From Halichondria panicea (lineage: Eukaryota > Porifera > Demospongiae > Suberitida > Halichondriidae), in assembly GCF_963675165.1 (NCBI RefSeq), contig NC_087377.1, positions 7,271,122 through 7,335,121 on the forward strand: a stretch of DNA of 64,000 nucleotides. The letters run 5' to 3'. Made by a program: the position numbers and the translations under genes. The first letter of the stretch is position 1. Each line of letters starts with the position of its first letter. Under the pieces are notes generated by a model that saw only the letters and a program-made list of their open reading frames with translations, was not told where the DNA came from and did no database searches. Positions 1 to 10,190 of this stretch are shown piece after piece.

Positions 1-1990
1 AAGAGGCCAACAGGGAAAGGTGGTGGACTGGCTGCAAAAGGCAAATCACCATGGTTACGTGGGAATCCCGGGATACTTGGACAGGGGGTACATATATATA
101 GGCATCGACAATTATTTAATAATTATGGTTCAATATTAACATAATTATAGACTATAATTATATATAATATACATGCATGCATGCAGTGAGATTTTATATA
201 CTGGAAGCATGCAGTGAGATTTTATATACTGGAAGGATAATAATTATGATGATGCATGCCTGCCATGCATGCAGTGCATGCTGACTCACCAACAGTGACA
301 ACAGCATGAAGCCAATTTATTACTTCTGGTGTGAATGCTTGTAACACATCTGATGTTCCCACAATTTGTGTGTACTCCATCCTAAGAGCAAAACCAAATC
401 CACGAAAGCCAAGTTCATCAAGTTCATCAAACTGTAAATATTAATAAGAGTCACTGACACTGGAGCATCTAAAACCTATTATATATACAGGACTGGGGCA
501 CTTAAAACCTTACTGCAGTGCTGAACTGGGGCACCTAAAAACCTTACCGCAGTACTGGACTGGGGCACCTAAAACCTTATTGCAGTGCTGAACTGGGGCA
601 CCTAAAACCTTATTGCAGTGCTAAACTGGGGCACCTAAAACCTTATTGTAGTACTTGACTGGGGCACCTAAAACCTTATATTGCGCAGTATATACTGCAT
701 GCATGGACTGGGGTATGGACTGGGATATGGCCTAAACCTTATATATATATATACTGCATGCAGTACTAGATTGGGGCGCCTAAATTCTTACTGCAGTATG
801 CATAAACTGGACTGCATGGGGCACCTAAAACCTTATAATTATACTGGAGTACATGCATGGGGCTGCATGGGGAACCTAAAACCTTACTGCATTCAGTACA
901 GGACTGGGGCACCTATAGAACCTACTGTATATAACAGAACAACTTGGCCGCATGATTCTCTGAGCTGCATGCGCATGCACCAGACGAGTATATAACTGCG
1001 TAATTATAGGGGGTACATTTGCCGATTTGGCGAATCAAAGTGAGGGTCGACAAAATTAAAAATTGCCTAGATACGCAGTCCCAGTATAATTTTATCGTAC
1101 AAAGTTATAATGATCTCATGATCGTCAAATTAAAAATCAGCAATAATACTTCAATCGCCAAACAATATAATTATATAGGCTCCCCAAATTACCCGCTATA
1201 TATACGGTATGGTTTTATAATTAGGTGCTCTGCGTGGTTCAAATATACTTATAATGTGCTGTATGCGTATATACACGTATATATAATTAACATACCAGCT
1301 TCTGAATCTTCCCAAAACGTTTCTCAGCTTCTTTTAGGACACCTTTATGGGAGAGTTGCTCATTCGTTTCAGAACGTTCTCTCAGAGCTTGTTTCTCATC
1401 GCTAGACAAGTTATTATAAGCTTCACTGGCTTCCTTGTTAAAAACACCTGGATTTCCAGCGGTTGCAATGGCACTCTTTCCACCTGTGTGCATGCATGCA
1501 GAACAATAGAGTATCTTGACAATGCATGTGTTTGTATGTGGATGTCGTATACATGCATGTATATATGTCTAGACCATGTATGCATGACGCTAATATATAT
1601 ATACCTTCAGATTTTCCGTACTCTTTTAGAAATTGGTGCCATGGCCCGCTTGACTTCTTCGGAATGTTGTACTGATCAGAGGGACCAGATTCACCCGCAT
1701 CAATGCCACCATGCTTAATTTTCATGTTTTCTCGGCGTATCCAGTTCTGTTCAACATCCATGAATCAATTCATCAAAAATACTACGTACTTCACTCAGTG
1801 AAAAAATGGTAATAAATCTACCTATAGATCTGCATAGTACATGATATAGTAAAAATAAATGTACCCTTATCTGCTTCTCGTTGAGGCCTGTACGGTCCTT
1901 TGCCATTTCCAGGAATGGTTGCTTTTTTTTGCCCCAACCTGTCATACCCTTTCGGTACAGCGACAGCAATATTGTAGTTGTTGAAGTGGA
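1..1990 (-). CDS. Homeodomain-like helix protein, 3' part (partial gene)
   Basis: I see a chain of minus-strand exons at about 1990-1865, 1746-1605, 1483-1296, 431-290 and 31-1, joined by GT-AG introns with matching phases, continuing off the left edge. The first two join to give GLNEKQIRNWIRREN, which resembles the recognition helix of a homeodomain (TGL-x-x-KQV-x-NWF-x-N-x-R), with Ile for the usual Phe. The next exons are charged and helical (EASEAYNNLSSDEKQALRER), a little like an HMG box. The exon at 431-290 begins FDELDELGFRGFGFALRMEY and is not recognised. Intron 1295-432 is filled by a tandem repeat. A sequence-specific DNA-binding role is inferred from the helix only. The 5' limit is uncertain because I could not fix the first acceptor. 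Confidence 0.5.
432..960. repeat. Tandem minisatellite (about 43 bp unit) in an intron
   Basis: About ten imperfect copies of a unit containing actggggcacctaaaacctta, spaced roughly 40-60 bp, lie in the intron of the leftmost minus-strand gene. The first copies are regular; later ones are interrupted by TA and GCATGC stretches. No coding role is apparent. Confidence 0.7.
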
Positions 1991-2152
1991 GAAAGGGGCA
2001 CATCTTACAGCCTCCATAGAAATAGTCACAGGTAAAACCGACAATGAGTGCAGTGAAAGAAAGGCACCTTGATGGCTATATCTACATGTGGTTGAATAAC
2101 CCTTAAAAGTCTTCTTTTAAGTAAGGGGAGGGGCTGGTCTGCATGCAGAACT

Positions 2153-2204
2153 TAGCCTCGATCCCAGCCCTTTCTCAATTGAGAGCGGCCTGGAATCGAG
2201 GCTA
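2153..2204. repeat. Miniature palindrome with TAGCCTCG termini
   Basis: The ends tagcctcgatcccagccc and gcggcctggaatcgaggcta are inverted copies with almost no interior. They match the termini of the larger elements at 15131-15730 and 56902-57989, so this looks like a terminal-repeat-only relic of that family. The flanking 9-mers match only partly. Confidence 0.5.
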
Positions 2205-2229
2205 TTGAGAACCTAAACCCAGTACCGCA

Positions 2230-2701
2230 GTGCTTAGGTTCTTCCGGTATTCCAGTAAGCCACTGGGAAAAGGTTTCCGAACTGGGTGTCGAGAGAGACA
2301 AGCAAGAGCCCAAGAAACAGCTGAAGAGAAAGAAGTCAGGCTAGCCAAACGCAGAGAAAAGCACAGGGCACTCAAATTCAAGGTAACCATTGCATGGATG
2401 CCAGTAGAGCATCCCAGCAACTGAGACGGGACAAAGAGACTCCTGAGGCTAGGCAGGCACGCCTACAGCAAATGGCTGCTTCCACCAAACCAGCAGAGCT
2501 TCAGGTAAGTACAGGTGGCGTACAGGTGATATAAGCCAGTGTAATTTTCATTACAGATACTCCTGAGGCCAGACAGGCACGCCTACAGCAAATGGCTGCT
2601 AAGTGCCACTTGTCAGTGGCGTTCATGATGATAAGCCAGTGTTTTTTTTCTACAGAGACTCCTGAGGCCAGACAGGCACGCTTGGAACAAGACAGGCATA
2701 G
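2230..2701 (+). pseudogene. Broken gene with tandem ETPEARQARL exons (Helitron-type N-terminal repeats?)
   Basis: The first segment (2230-2381) is a basic, charged coiled stretch (RERQARAQETAEEKEVRLAK). It is followed after a frame change by an exon ending at 2504 with ETPEARQARLQQMAA, a 52 bp intron, an exon from 2557 with the same TPEARQARLQQMAA, and after a pyrimidine-rich acceptor an exon at 2656-2701 with ETPEARQARLEQDRHR. Short introns therefore separate near-identical exons. Runs of ETPE-x-RQARL repeats are familiar from N-terminal parts of Helitron-like helicase proteins in invertebrates (from memory, not checked). No helicase or Rep domain lies nearby, so this is a fragment. The frame change between the first two segments suggests decay. 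Confidence 0.4.
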
Positions 2702-2796
2702 GTATTCACAACACATAGATGTGAACCACCTGTACTGCGCTCACGCTCGCCCCATGACACCTTGTGTCACCCTAGTAAAGCTTCATGCTCCATCAT

Positions 2797-4940
2797 TATG
2801 CCTCGGTGCGCATGCGCAAGCGAGGTATACAGTAGTGTGTTTGTGTGTCTGTCTGTGTGTACGTGTGTACGTACGTGTGTGTGTGTGTGTAGACTGCTAC
2901 AGCTGCTCAAAGATGAATCAAGTGAAAGTAAAAGTTTCTATAGGCTTCTAGTCATGGATTTTAATTCGTGGATTTGCAAAATAATGCTTCGTTCTCGAGT
3001 TATTCCTAGTTTACTTACTTGGAATGCCATTGCAGCCTTTTCAGAAGAGCACGTAGCCAAACTTGTTTACCGAATGTTGCTACTCTACTTAGTAGTTAGC
3101 TCTGCACTAGAACGCTAGCTATTGGTAGCTGCAAGAGTGAGAATAGAGCTGCAAGGCTCTGCAGACGGATTAATTTTAGACTTGAACTTTTGGAATCGAT
3201 CGTTTTTAACAACAATCACGGTCGACCATTACCCAATCTTAGACTTTGCATGATTATTCAGTGGAAGCATAGATTGAGTACAGCGGTTTTCAGAGTTCTT
3301 GCATGCAATGTCTAGAGCGGAAGTACTTGTCACGTGAACCATTACCTAACAAGATTCATTCCAAATCGATTTTTTTCCAATACATGGTTTAGGAGAAAAT
3401 CAACCTTTGGAAACAGCCTTTGCAAGCCTTTTGCGTCACCGCTGAAGCTATCCTTGAGATTGTAAGCAGTTCAAATAGTTTTGTGAGCTACTATTAGTAA
3501 CATAAGACTGGATGTCTGGAGCTAAGAGAGATTCTACTGTCTGTAAGACTCATCAACTTGCAGCAACACAAAATGAGTAGGCAGGCCGGGGCAAGCCACT
3601 TCAACCAGTTCCGTATAATACTGGGAAGCTACACTCCTATTTCAGACTTCTCTGAATAACTAGTAACGAGGAGTAATTTTGTAATTAAAAACTCAATGTA
3701 AAAAAACTTGTCTGACTCAGCAATATTTGTGGGAATATCACGTGACAAGTGACTTCCGCTCTAGACATTGGAGATGCAAGAACTCTGAAAACCGCTGTAG
3801 TTAACAGGGATTGGAAACGGGATCACGTGCGACAATGACTCCAACGTTGCCTCTTGAAACCATCCGTGTTACGGTTCAGAGTGCAATAGGCAGTGGGCGT
3901 TAACCTCCAGCAGCAACTAAAACCATGCTAAAACTCCTCTTCTCCAGCTTCTAAAGTTGGGCTGGGCACAACCCAGCCTATAAATCTCTAGTGTTCATCA
4001 TTTGGAACCACATTAGTTGTGAATTTGTCCAAGTTTGAGTTTCAAGACGACCCTACAACACTTTTGTGAGTTTTGTATGCTTTTTCTCCCTAGAACCAGA
4101 GTTTAAACTAGTGTTCAAGCTGGCGCTGTGCTAATGCCTCTCGCCATGTTTTTGCTTTCGCTCAAAAGTATTAGAGTGTTATCTATAATGAATTTTATAT
4201 TAAAGTTAGCTTATCTATATAAAGTCACTGAGAAGAAAATACTTATTTACATGCATTTATTGTTGTTATTTATTGTATTATGTGGCTTACCAGGACCTCA
4301 AGAAAGAAGAAAATTGATTCTTCCAGGATCTGTAGTTCAGTGTATATAATATCTAAGAAGAAAAGACCTGTGTACATGCATATTGTTTGTTATATGGTAG
4401 TGTTTTGTGGTTTACCAGGCCCTCAAGACAAAAATGATTCTGCCAGGAGAATCTGGATCTGGATCTTGGATATCACACGTGGGAATGAGCGCGCATGCGC
4501 ATTACATCCACAGGAATAATTAAAGGGTGTGTCCAAAGAGATCAATGGCTACTGTACTGCTAGCTAGCTAGCTAGCTGTTTTAACAGATATTTTCTGAGT
4601 ATTGTAGCTAACAAAAAGCTAGCGGTTTAGTGCAAGGCTAACTCATATGTTGAATAGAAAGTTTGTGCGGACAGATGATGCTATGAAAGATTCTGAAGAG
4701 ACTGCAACAGCCTTCAATGTGAGTCAAACTAGCCATAACTCGAGAAAGAAGCTTTAGTTTGCTAATCCACGAATCAAAATCCAAGAGAACGTGGCTAGAA
4801 GCCTATAGAAGCTGTTAGTTTTCGTCGCATTGCAACCGTTGAGCAGTTATAGCTGGAATACACACACACACAGACAGACAGACACACACACAGTCAGCTT
4901 TACCATATCCCTCGTGCGGCTACGCCTCGAGGCATAATAA
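2797..4940. repeat. Large foldback element with nested inverted repeats
   Basis: The segment 2797-2972 (TG-rich microsatellite, then aggcttctag and a gattttaattcgtgg end) is an inverted copy of 4757-4940. Inside it, 3284-3350 (cagcggttttcagagttcttgc) is inverted at about 3735-3800. Between about 4190 and 4450 a 120 bp unit (tacatgcat, ttaccagg-cctcaaga, ccagga) is present twice in tandem. No ORF is convincing, so I read this as a non-autonomous foldback element with later insertions. Confidence 0.6.
4558..4577. repeat. (GCTA)n microsatellite
   Basis: Five GCTA units in a row lie inside the foldback region. Nothing else is visible here. Confidence 0.8.
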
Positions 4941-5740
4941 TCTTTAACCTAGAAGAAGTATATAGTGTTTCAAAGTATTCCATTAGTGATTGTAATGAGC
5001 CACAATGGTGTTGATTGAAAAACATGTGTTGCTGATTTCAAGTATCAACTACACTAATTAATTTATGTGTTTATTTGTACCTCTATGCAGAGGTGAAGAG
5101 GTTATAATTTCACAATTTTTAGTTATAGGCCAAGCATAGGAATAGGTTCATCGTAATGTCTTATTTATATGACCTGAATGCATTCTTGTGAGAAGTTACA
5201 CCATGCTCAATTTAGTAGGTAAACGTTGAACATGTCGACCGTTTGTGTATGCAGATATGCCTTGAAGACCCAAATTCCAACATCATCAGGCAAATACAAG
5301 AAAGAAATAACTTCAGAAAGATTATGGGATCCCTATATAAGTTAAAAAGTCATAAAAGAACAAGAAAGTTTTTTCGTATATAGTTTTTGTTTTTTTTGTA
5401 ACTTTTCCATACCAGCTTCATTTCAGTTTATATTTCACAAAAATGTCATAAATATCACAATAATAATGGCCAATAGACAGTTGATATTTCCAAATGGCCA
5501 ACAGGCATAATAATATATAATTCTGTCTTTATAGAGTCTATAGTGTCTTAGGTGAGATCCAGAGGAGAGTTTTGCTCAATCTGGCTGATGCTACAAGCTC
5601 TCCCCTACAGCATGTATGCAGGAACGATAACATTTGCTGCTCATCAGCCTGTCTTCTGTCTTTTTGCTACTCATAGCCAGCCACCTTCGGTATAGCCTCG
5701 ATTCAAGCCTGGAGGCCTGGTTTCGAGGCCTGATCATATA
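4941..5740. other. Intergenic, no gene recognised
   Basis: This is AT-rich sequence without a supported exon. It ends near a degenerate TAGCCTCGAT terminus at about 5695 (tagcctcgattcaagcctgg) and a short stretch at 5753-5780 that is an inverted match of 3858-3885 (aaccatccgtgttacggtt on one strand). Confidence 0.5.
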
Positions 5741-5785
5741 CATGACGTCAACCGTAACACGGATGGTTTCATCCGGTTCTATTGC

Positions 5786-6210
5786 GTTTCCAATCCCTCT
5801 CCCTCCTTAATCTATGGTGGAAGCTATTAGCTGTTTAATAGTAGCTTTATGTTATGTAGCTTTGGCATCTCCACCGAGGCATCAGCACCTGCTGTGCTTT
5901 CATTATCCCAGAGAAGAGTGCAGTGTGCATGTGGTAATAATAACATAGCAATCTAGATATATATATAGGGCTAGGGTATAGATATACTACTATAGTAATG
6001 AGGTTCCCCCCATTTTTTGATACCGTATAGCGGGTAATTTTCGGAGGACAAAATATTCGTGGTTCAGCATGTCTCACCCTGTAGGTAAAGGTAGGCAAGG
6101 TCGCTTCATTCGTGGGTAAAATATTCGTGGTCAGACCTCCAACCGCGAAACCACGAATATTTTGCCCCCAGGAAAATTACCAGCTACATCATAGATAAAA
6201 GATTGGAAAC
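5786..6210. mobile_element. Inverted-repeat element with GCGTTTCCAATC termini, carrying a nested MITE
   Basis: The left end gcgtttccaatccctctcc...atctatgg is inverted at the right end (catagataaaagattggaaacgc, 6187-6209). The same terminal sequence appears at 3808 (inverted), 17080 (inverted), 18540 and 44889. A TA-flanked MITE lies inside at 6021-6190. Non-coding. Confidence 0.5.
6021..6190. mobile_element. Tc1/mariner-type MITE, copy 1 (degenerate)
   Basis: It starts ccgtatagcgggtaattttcg after TA and carries the family's internal inverted motifs (aatattcgtgg / ccacgaatatt) and ggtaggcaaggtcgcttcat. The right terminus is degenerate (gaaaattaccagct). See the cleaner copies at 25990, 33532 and 38030. 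Confidence 0.75.
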
Positions 6211-6238
6211 GCCTCACGTGATGCTGCACAAAACCAGT

Positions 6239-6318
6239 GTGATGACACATTATCTGAATTATAGCCGCGTCTATCAGCAAAGCGAAACGCGGCTATAATT
6301 CAGATAATGTGTCATCAC
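6239..6318. repeat. Perfect 32-bp inverted repeat (hairpin)
   Basis: Arms 6239-6270 and 6287-6318 are exact reverse complements, starting gtgatgacacattatctgaa, with a 16-base loop. In RNA this would be a very stable hairpin. It may be a tiny MITE or an element relic; no coding potential. Confidence 0.85.
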
Positions 6319-6357
6319 TCTATAGCACAGTAGCTCCTACTTTATAAAGGTCAGAGG

Positions 6358-6645
6358 TCAGTTTGACATGACAGAATACGACCTTTGTGAGAGGTCACCC
6401 CTTTTAGGGACTCTGTCTGCGCGCTCATAGGCAATGTTCCTCTTGAGTACTGAAGCATAAGCTTCGTTGGGCTGCTCAATTCCTGCAAATGTTGATGACC
6501 AATCCACTCTTCCATCTGACTCTGGAACCTCAACTGCATGTCAATTGTTCAAGATAAGTTAAATGATTTAGGTACCTTTATTTTGTCTCCGTTTCCTTAA
6601 AATCACAACGACAATTCCAACAGCGGCGACCTCCTCTGACCTCAC
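6358..6645 (-). CDS. Single-pass membrane protein, last two exons
   Basis: Minus-strand exon about 6645-6576 encodes a hydrophobic stretch AAVGIVVVILRKRRQNK, the end of a membrane helix followed by a basic stop-transfer cluster. Its donor (AAAG/GTACC) joins in phase to the acceptor at 6533 (CATGCAG/TTGAG). The second exon (6533-6358) encodes a 58-residue cytoplasmic tail from VEVPESDGRVDW to the stop TGA at 6360-6358, with tyrosines in NEAYASV and RSYSVM. Upstream exons are not seen; a MITE lies immediately upstream at 6659-6798, so the gene may be cut off. The protein is not identified; the arrangement resembles the tail of the receptor at 26-35 kb. Confidence 0.45.
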
Positions 6646-6658
6646 ATTAGCCTCTAAC

Positions 6659-6798
6659 ACAGGCTCTCCTTTTTGTTATCACATCGTTCAATAAGATAAA
6701 ATACTGTATTAATTCGTTCAATGAGATAAAATACGGTAGCTAGTATAGGAGGAATAAAGAAAGAAATAGACGTAGAGTTAGGAAAAAAGAGGCCTGTA
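6659..6798. mobile_element. MITE with AGGCTCTCCTTTTT termini
   Basis: Left end acaggctctcctttttg is inverted at the right (aaaaaagaggcctgt). The interior carries aataagataaaatact and caatgagataaaatacgg, shared with copies at 12967-13072 and about 18106-18195. Related elements lie at 7326-7428 and 11679-11800. Confidence 0.6.
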
Positions 6799-6849
6799 TC
6801 GGGAAGTCGCGTGAGGGTAGAAGAAGGGTGAAAATGAGCGTGGGCATGC

Positions 6850-7325
6850 TGAGCTAGAGATGTTGGACTGCCCATGCAGAGATCTATGACTAATACAACT
6901 TTACATGCAGCATGCAAGCTGGACATGGACTTGGAACTGGAAGTTTGCAAGCACTATAGCTAGCTATACCTTAGTCTTAGCTAGATGATCTACTAGTTAT
7001 GTGTTCAGATTCTATCAGACTATCACCTTTTCTTGTGTCTTTCTACATGCTATTATAAATTATAGTCTACTGATAGTATAGATCAAGAATAGCTTAGTCA
7101 TCATTATCATATAGCAGGTAGCTACTGCCACCAGAGCTGGCCACGCTGGTTCGATCTCTGATCTGACTTGTAGCACATATCTATGCTTGTAGCACAGCTT
7201 GGTGGTTGTCTCAGTACAGTCTTATTAACTCTGAATGCGTGGGAGAATATCTTACGTCATGATTGTGGGCTACATATCGCCCACGTTCATAAAAATCCTT
7301 GTGGATCACGTGATTTCCCAAACCG
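6850..7325. other. Intergenic, no gene recognised
   Basis: Mixed AT-rich sequence with many stops in all frames. I see no exon, tRNA or repeat copy that I can support. Confidence 0.5.
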
Positions 7326-7428
7326 CCTTACTTTTTCTTAACTGTACGCCCATTTCTTTCTTTGCTGCCTCACTACGTCTTTCTTATGATTTATGGATGA
7401 ACAGTGACAACAGCAAGAAAAAGTAAGG
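7326..7428. mobile_element. MITE with CCTTACTTTTTCTT termini
   Basis: Exact 14-bp terminal inverted repeats: ccttactttttctt at 7326-7339 and aagaaaaagtaagg at 7415-7428. The next bases (cctgggatcgaggcta) resemble the TAGCCTCGAT family terminus. Confidence 0.65.
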
Positions 7429-7469
7429 CCTGGGATCGAGGCTAACCTCACATCACAAAATAGAACTCC

Positions 7470-7627
7470 TGTTGCAGAGTAATAAGCTTAATCAACTTGG
7501 TAAGTTTGAGATTTCACAAAACACGTGTAAGAGTAAAACTAGAAATTACACTTAAATAGAACATAACATAATCTAGAACATTCCATACAAGTGTCCATAC
7601 AACTATAAGTGTCCATGTATTCTAACA
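7470..7627 (-). repeat. Copia 3' LTR
   Basis: It runs TGTTAGAATACATGG...CTCTGCAACA on the minus strand (158 bp, TG...CA). The adjacent inner sequence GCGAGAAGGAG is the polypurine tract. The pol stop codon TAG lies inside the first bases of the LTR, so coding and LTR overlap by a few bases. Confidence 0.9.
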
Positions 7628-8110
7628 CTCCTTCTCGCTTGCGTTGGGATGTTCAATTATTAGTGCCACTCCGGCCATGAGTCTCAATTTCTCAAACTGT
7701 TCATCATTCAGTCCTTTGGTCATACAATCAGCGTTCGTTCGACAATATTCAAGTTCCACCTTTCCATTTCCAACTTGTTCTCGGATATAATGGTATTTGA
7801 TTCCAATATGTTTAGATCGACCATGGAACTGAGGATTTCTTGCTATACTTATAGCAGACTGGTTGTCTTCGAAGATGACCATTTTCTTCGGTGGTTCTTT
7901 CTTTATATCGGCAAGTAATTGCTGCAACCAGACAGATTCTTGAGCAGTACTGGCAAGGGCAATGTACTCAGCTTCTGCGGTTGAGAGTGCCACGCAAGCT
8001 TGTTTCTTACTTCTCCAACTTATGGCTGTTCCACCAATTTGGAACACATACCCAGAGGTAGACTTGCGATCATCCAGGTCACCACCCCAGTCAGCGTCAG
8101 AGAAACCCAC
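7622..8110 (-). pseudogene. Copia pol: RNase H segment
   Basis: The segment encodes the Copia-type RNase H with the hallmarks KSTSGYVFQIGGTAISWRSK, LSTAEAEYIAL and FEDNQSAI. It degrades the RNA strand of the RNA/DNA hybrid during reverse transcription. It is separated from the RT segment by a frameshift near 8190 (AVKRIFRYLKGT is readable just upstream in another frame). The C-terminus ends KEC-stop at the LTR. Confidence 0.9.
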
Positions 8111-8194
8111 ACAATCCTTATCGGTGCTTGTCTTGAAGAGGAGACCATACTTCTGAGTCCCTTTCAGATACCGAAAGATTCGCTTTACAGCAAT

Positions 8195-9136
8195 TCAATG
8201 TTGCTTTGTTGGCTTTGCACAAAACTTAGCCACATTACCGACAGCATAGGTAATATCAGGCCTTGTGGCAGCGGACAGGTATAGGAGACTTCCCACAGCT
8301 GACTGATACTGTGCTTGATCTACAAAAGTGTCCTCATCTTTTGCTTTCACCAACTTTGTACTTGTGTCCACAGGAGTTCGAATCGTCTTGCAATCTTGCA
8401 TACCGTATCGCTTCAAAATGTTCTCAGTGTACGACTGTTGGCCCATCCAAACATATCCTGTAGTCTGGTCTTGGATGAATTTTACACCTAGGAAGTAATG
8501 CAAAGCTCCCATGTCTTTCACTTCAAACTGGCGTGACAGAGCTTGCTTGACTTCAGTCATTCGCTTTTGGGTCTTTCCAGCTAGAAGAATATCATCCACA
8601 TATACGGCAATCAGGAACATCTCTCCTTCTGTAGCCATATAGATACAGGGGTCTCCAGTGGCTTGTACGAATCCCATGTTCTTCAGGTGAGAATTTAAGG
8701 CAGAATTCCAGCATCTTGGACTTTGTTTTAAACCATAGAGGCTTTTCTTCAATCTGCACACCAAATCCGTCTTGCCTTTGACTGCATACCCCTCTGGCTG
8801 AGCCATGTACACTTCCTCTTGCAGTTCTCCATTTAAGAAGGCAGTAGTGACATCCATTTGATGCAACTTCAAACCATGCTGTACTGCAAGTGCTACAACA
8901 GTTCTCTGAGATTCAAATCGGACTACCGGCGAAAATGTTTTATCGTAATCTTGACCGTATCGTTGTGAGTATCCTTGTGCTACTAAACGAGCCTTGTGTC
9001 TTTCGATTGTTCCATTAGCACCTTTCTTGGTTTTAAATACCCACTTAGAACCAGCAGTTTTTCTGTCTTTGGGTAGATCCCACACCTCGTTCGTATATGT
9101 AGGGATTCCATCTCCTTCTCCATTGCATTCACCCAT
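8195..9136 (-). pseudogene. Copia pol: reverse transcriptase segment
   Basis: The segment contains the canonical Copia RT blocks: WVFKTKKGANGTIERHKARL, QMDVTTAFLNGEL, LKKSLYGLKQSPRCWN and the catalytic YVDDILLAG, so the polymerase residues are present. It copies element RNA to cDNA using the tRNA primer bound at the PBS. The frame breaks at both ends (near 9136 and 8195), so no full-length polyprotein is made from this copy. Confidence 0.92.
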
Positions 9137-9261
9137 TTAGTCTTGTCTGATCGAGTCATTGCTTCCTCTAGGGTGGTAGGATCTTCAGAGATTCCTGCAA
9201 TTATTGCTCAACCATAGTAATCAGGCTCTCTTCTTTGTCTTGACGATCGTCTAACTTGTTC

Positions 9262-10190
9262 TTAAGGTTCGTCGTCTTCGCTTAGACATTCAGTGTGATC
9301 AACTTCATGGGAACTATCATCCCCTTCACTTGAGCAATCGAGTTCAACAGTCCGTGTTTCTTGCTCGTTCTGAGTTGTTATCACATCACGACTGAAAATT
9401 ATTTTCTCTCGTTCTATGTCATAGAGACGGTAGGCTTTGGTTTCAGTACCGTATCCTAACATGAGACATTTCCTTGCCTTGGCGTCAAGCTTTTGTCGCT
9501 CATCACTAAGAATATGTGCATAGCACACACAACCAAAAGTCTTGAGATGGCTAACGTTTGGCTTTTCTTCAGTCCAGGCCTCAAAAGGTGTCTTTCCTTC
9601 AACAGCTGTTGTTGGACTACGATTTCGAAGATACGCGGCTGTTAAGAGTGCTTCAGCCCAGAAATTCTTCTGCAATTTAGAGTCAGATAGCATTGAGCGT
9701 ACCATTTCCATCAGTGTTCTATTCATACGTTCTGCCACCCCGTTCTGTTGGGGAGTCTTTGGCACTGTGAACTGATGACGTACTCCTTCTTTCTTCTCTA
9801 GAGGTGTACTCTCCTCCATTATCTGTTCGTAGAGTCTTCAGTTTTCGTCCACTCGAGTTTTCCACTAGGGCCTTCCACTCCATGAACTTCTGAAACACTT
9901 GATCCTTGCTCTTAAGCACATATACCCACACGTATCGAGTGGCATCGTCAATAAATGTGACGAAATAGAGACCTCCACCCTTTGATGGTGTAGAGATTTT
10001 GCCACAGACATCACTATGTACAAGTCCTAGGGGTACCTTGGCTCTCTTTCCTCCAGTCTTTGGAAAATGGCTCTTGTGATGTTTTCCATCAACGCATGCT
10101 TGGCAGAAGCTGATCTCTTTTGACGAGTCATAGTCAAAACCAGTTACAAGTTCCTCTCTGGCTAGCTTCTGTAAGTTTCTTACACTAATG
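9262..10190 (-). pseudogene. Copia pol: integrase segment
   Basis: Reading in shifting frames, the N-terminal zinc-binding part (GHISVRNLQKLAREELV, then C-x2-C as FCQACVDGKHH) is followed by HSDVCGKISTPS, FIDDATRYVWVYVLK, TDNGGEYTS and PQQNGVAERMNRTLMEM. These give the D-D-E triad in TDNGGE and GVAERMN positions expected for Copia integrase. Further on, PFEAWTEEKPNVSHLKTFGC is the usual C-terminal landmark. Frameshifts lie near 9820 and 9930. Confidence 0.9.

Noticed and set aside
7130-7210. tRNA-like B box (ggttcgatctctg)
   Set aside because: No A box at the right distance and no cloverleaf could be drawn.
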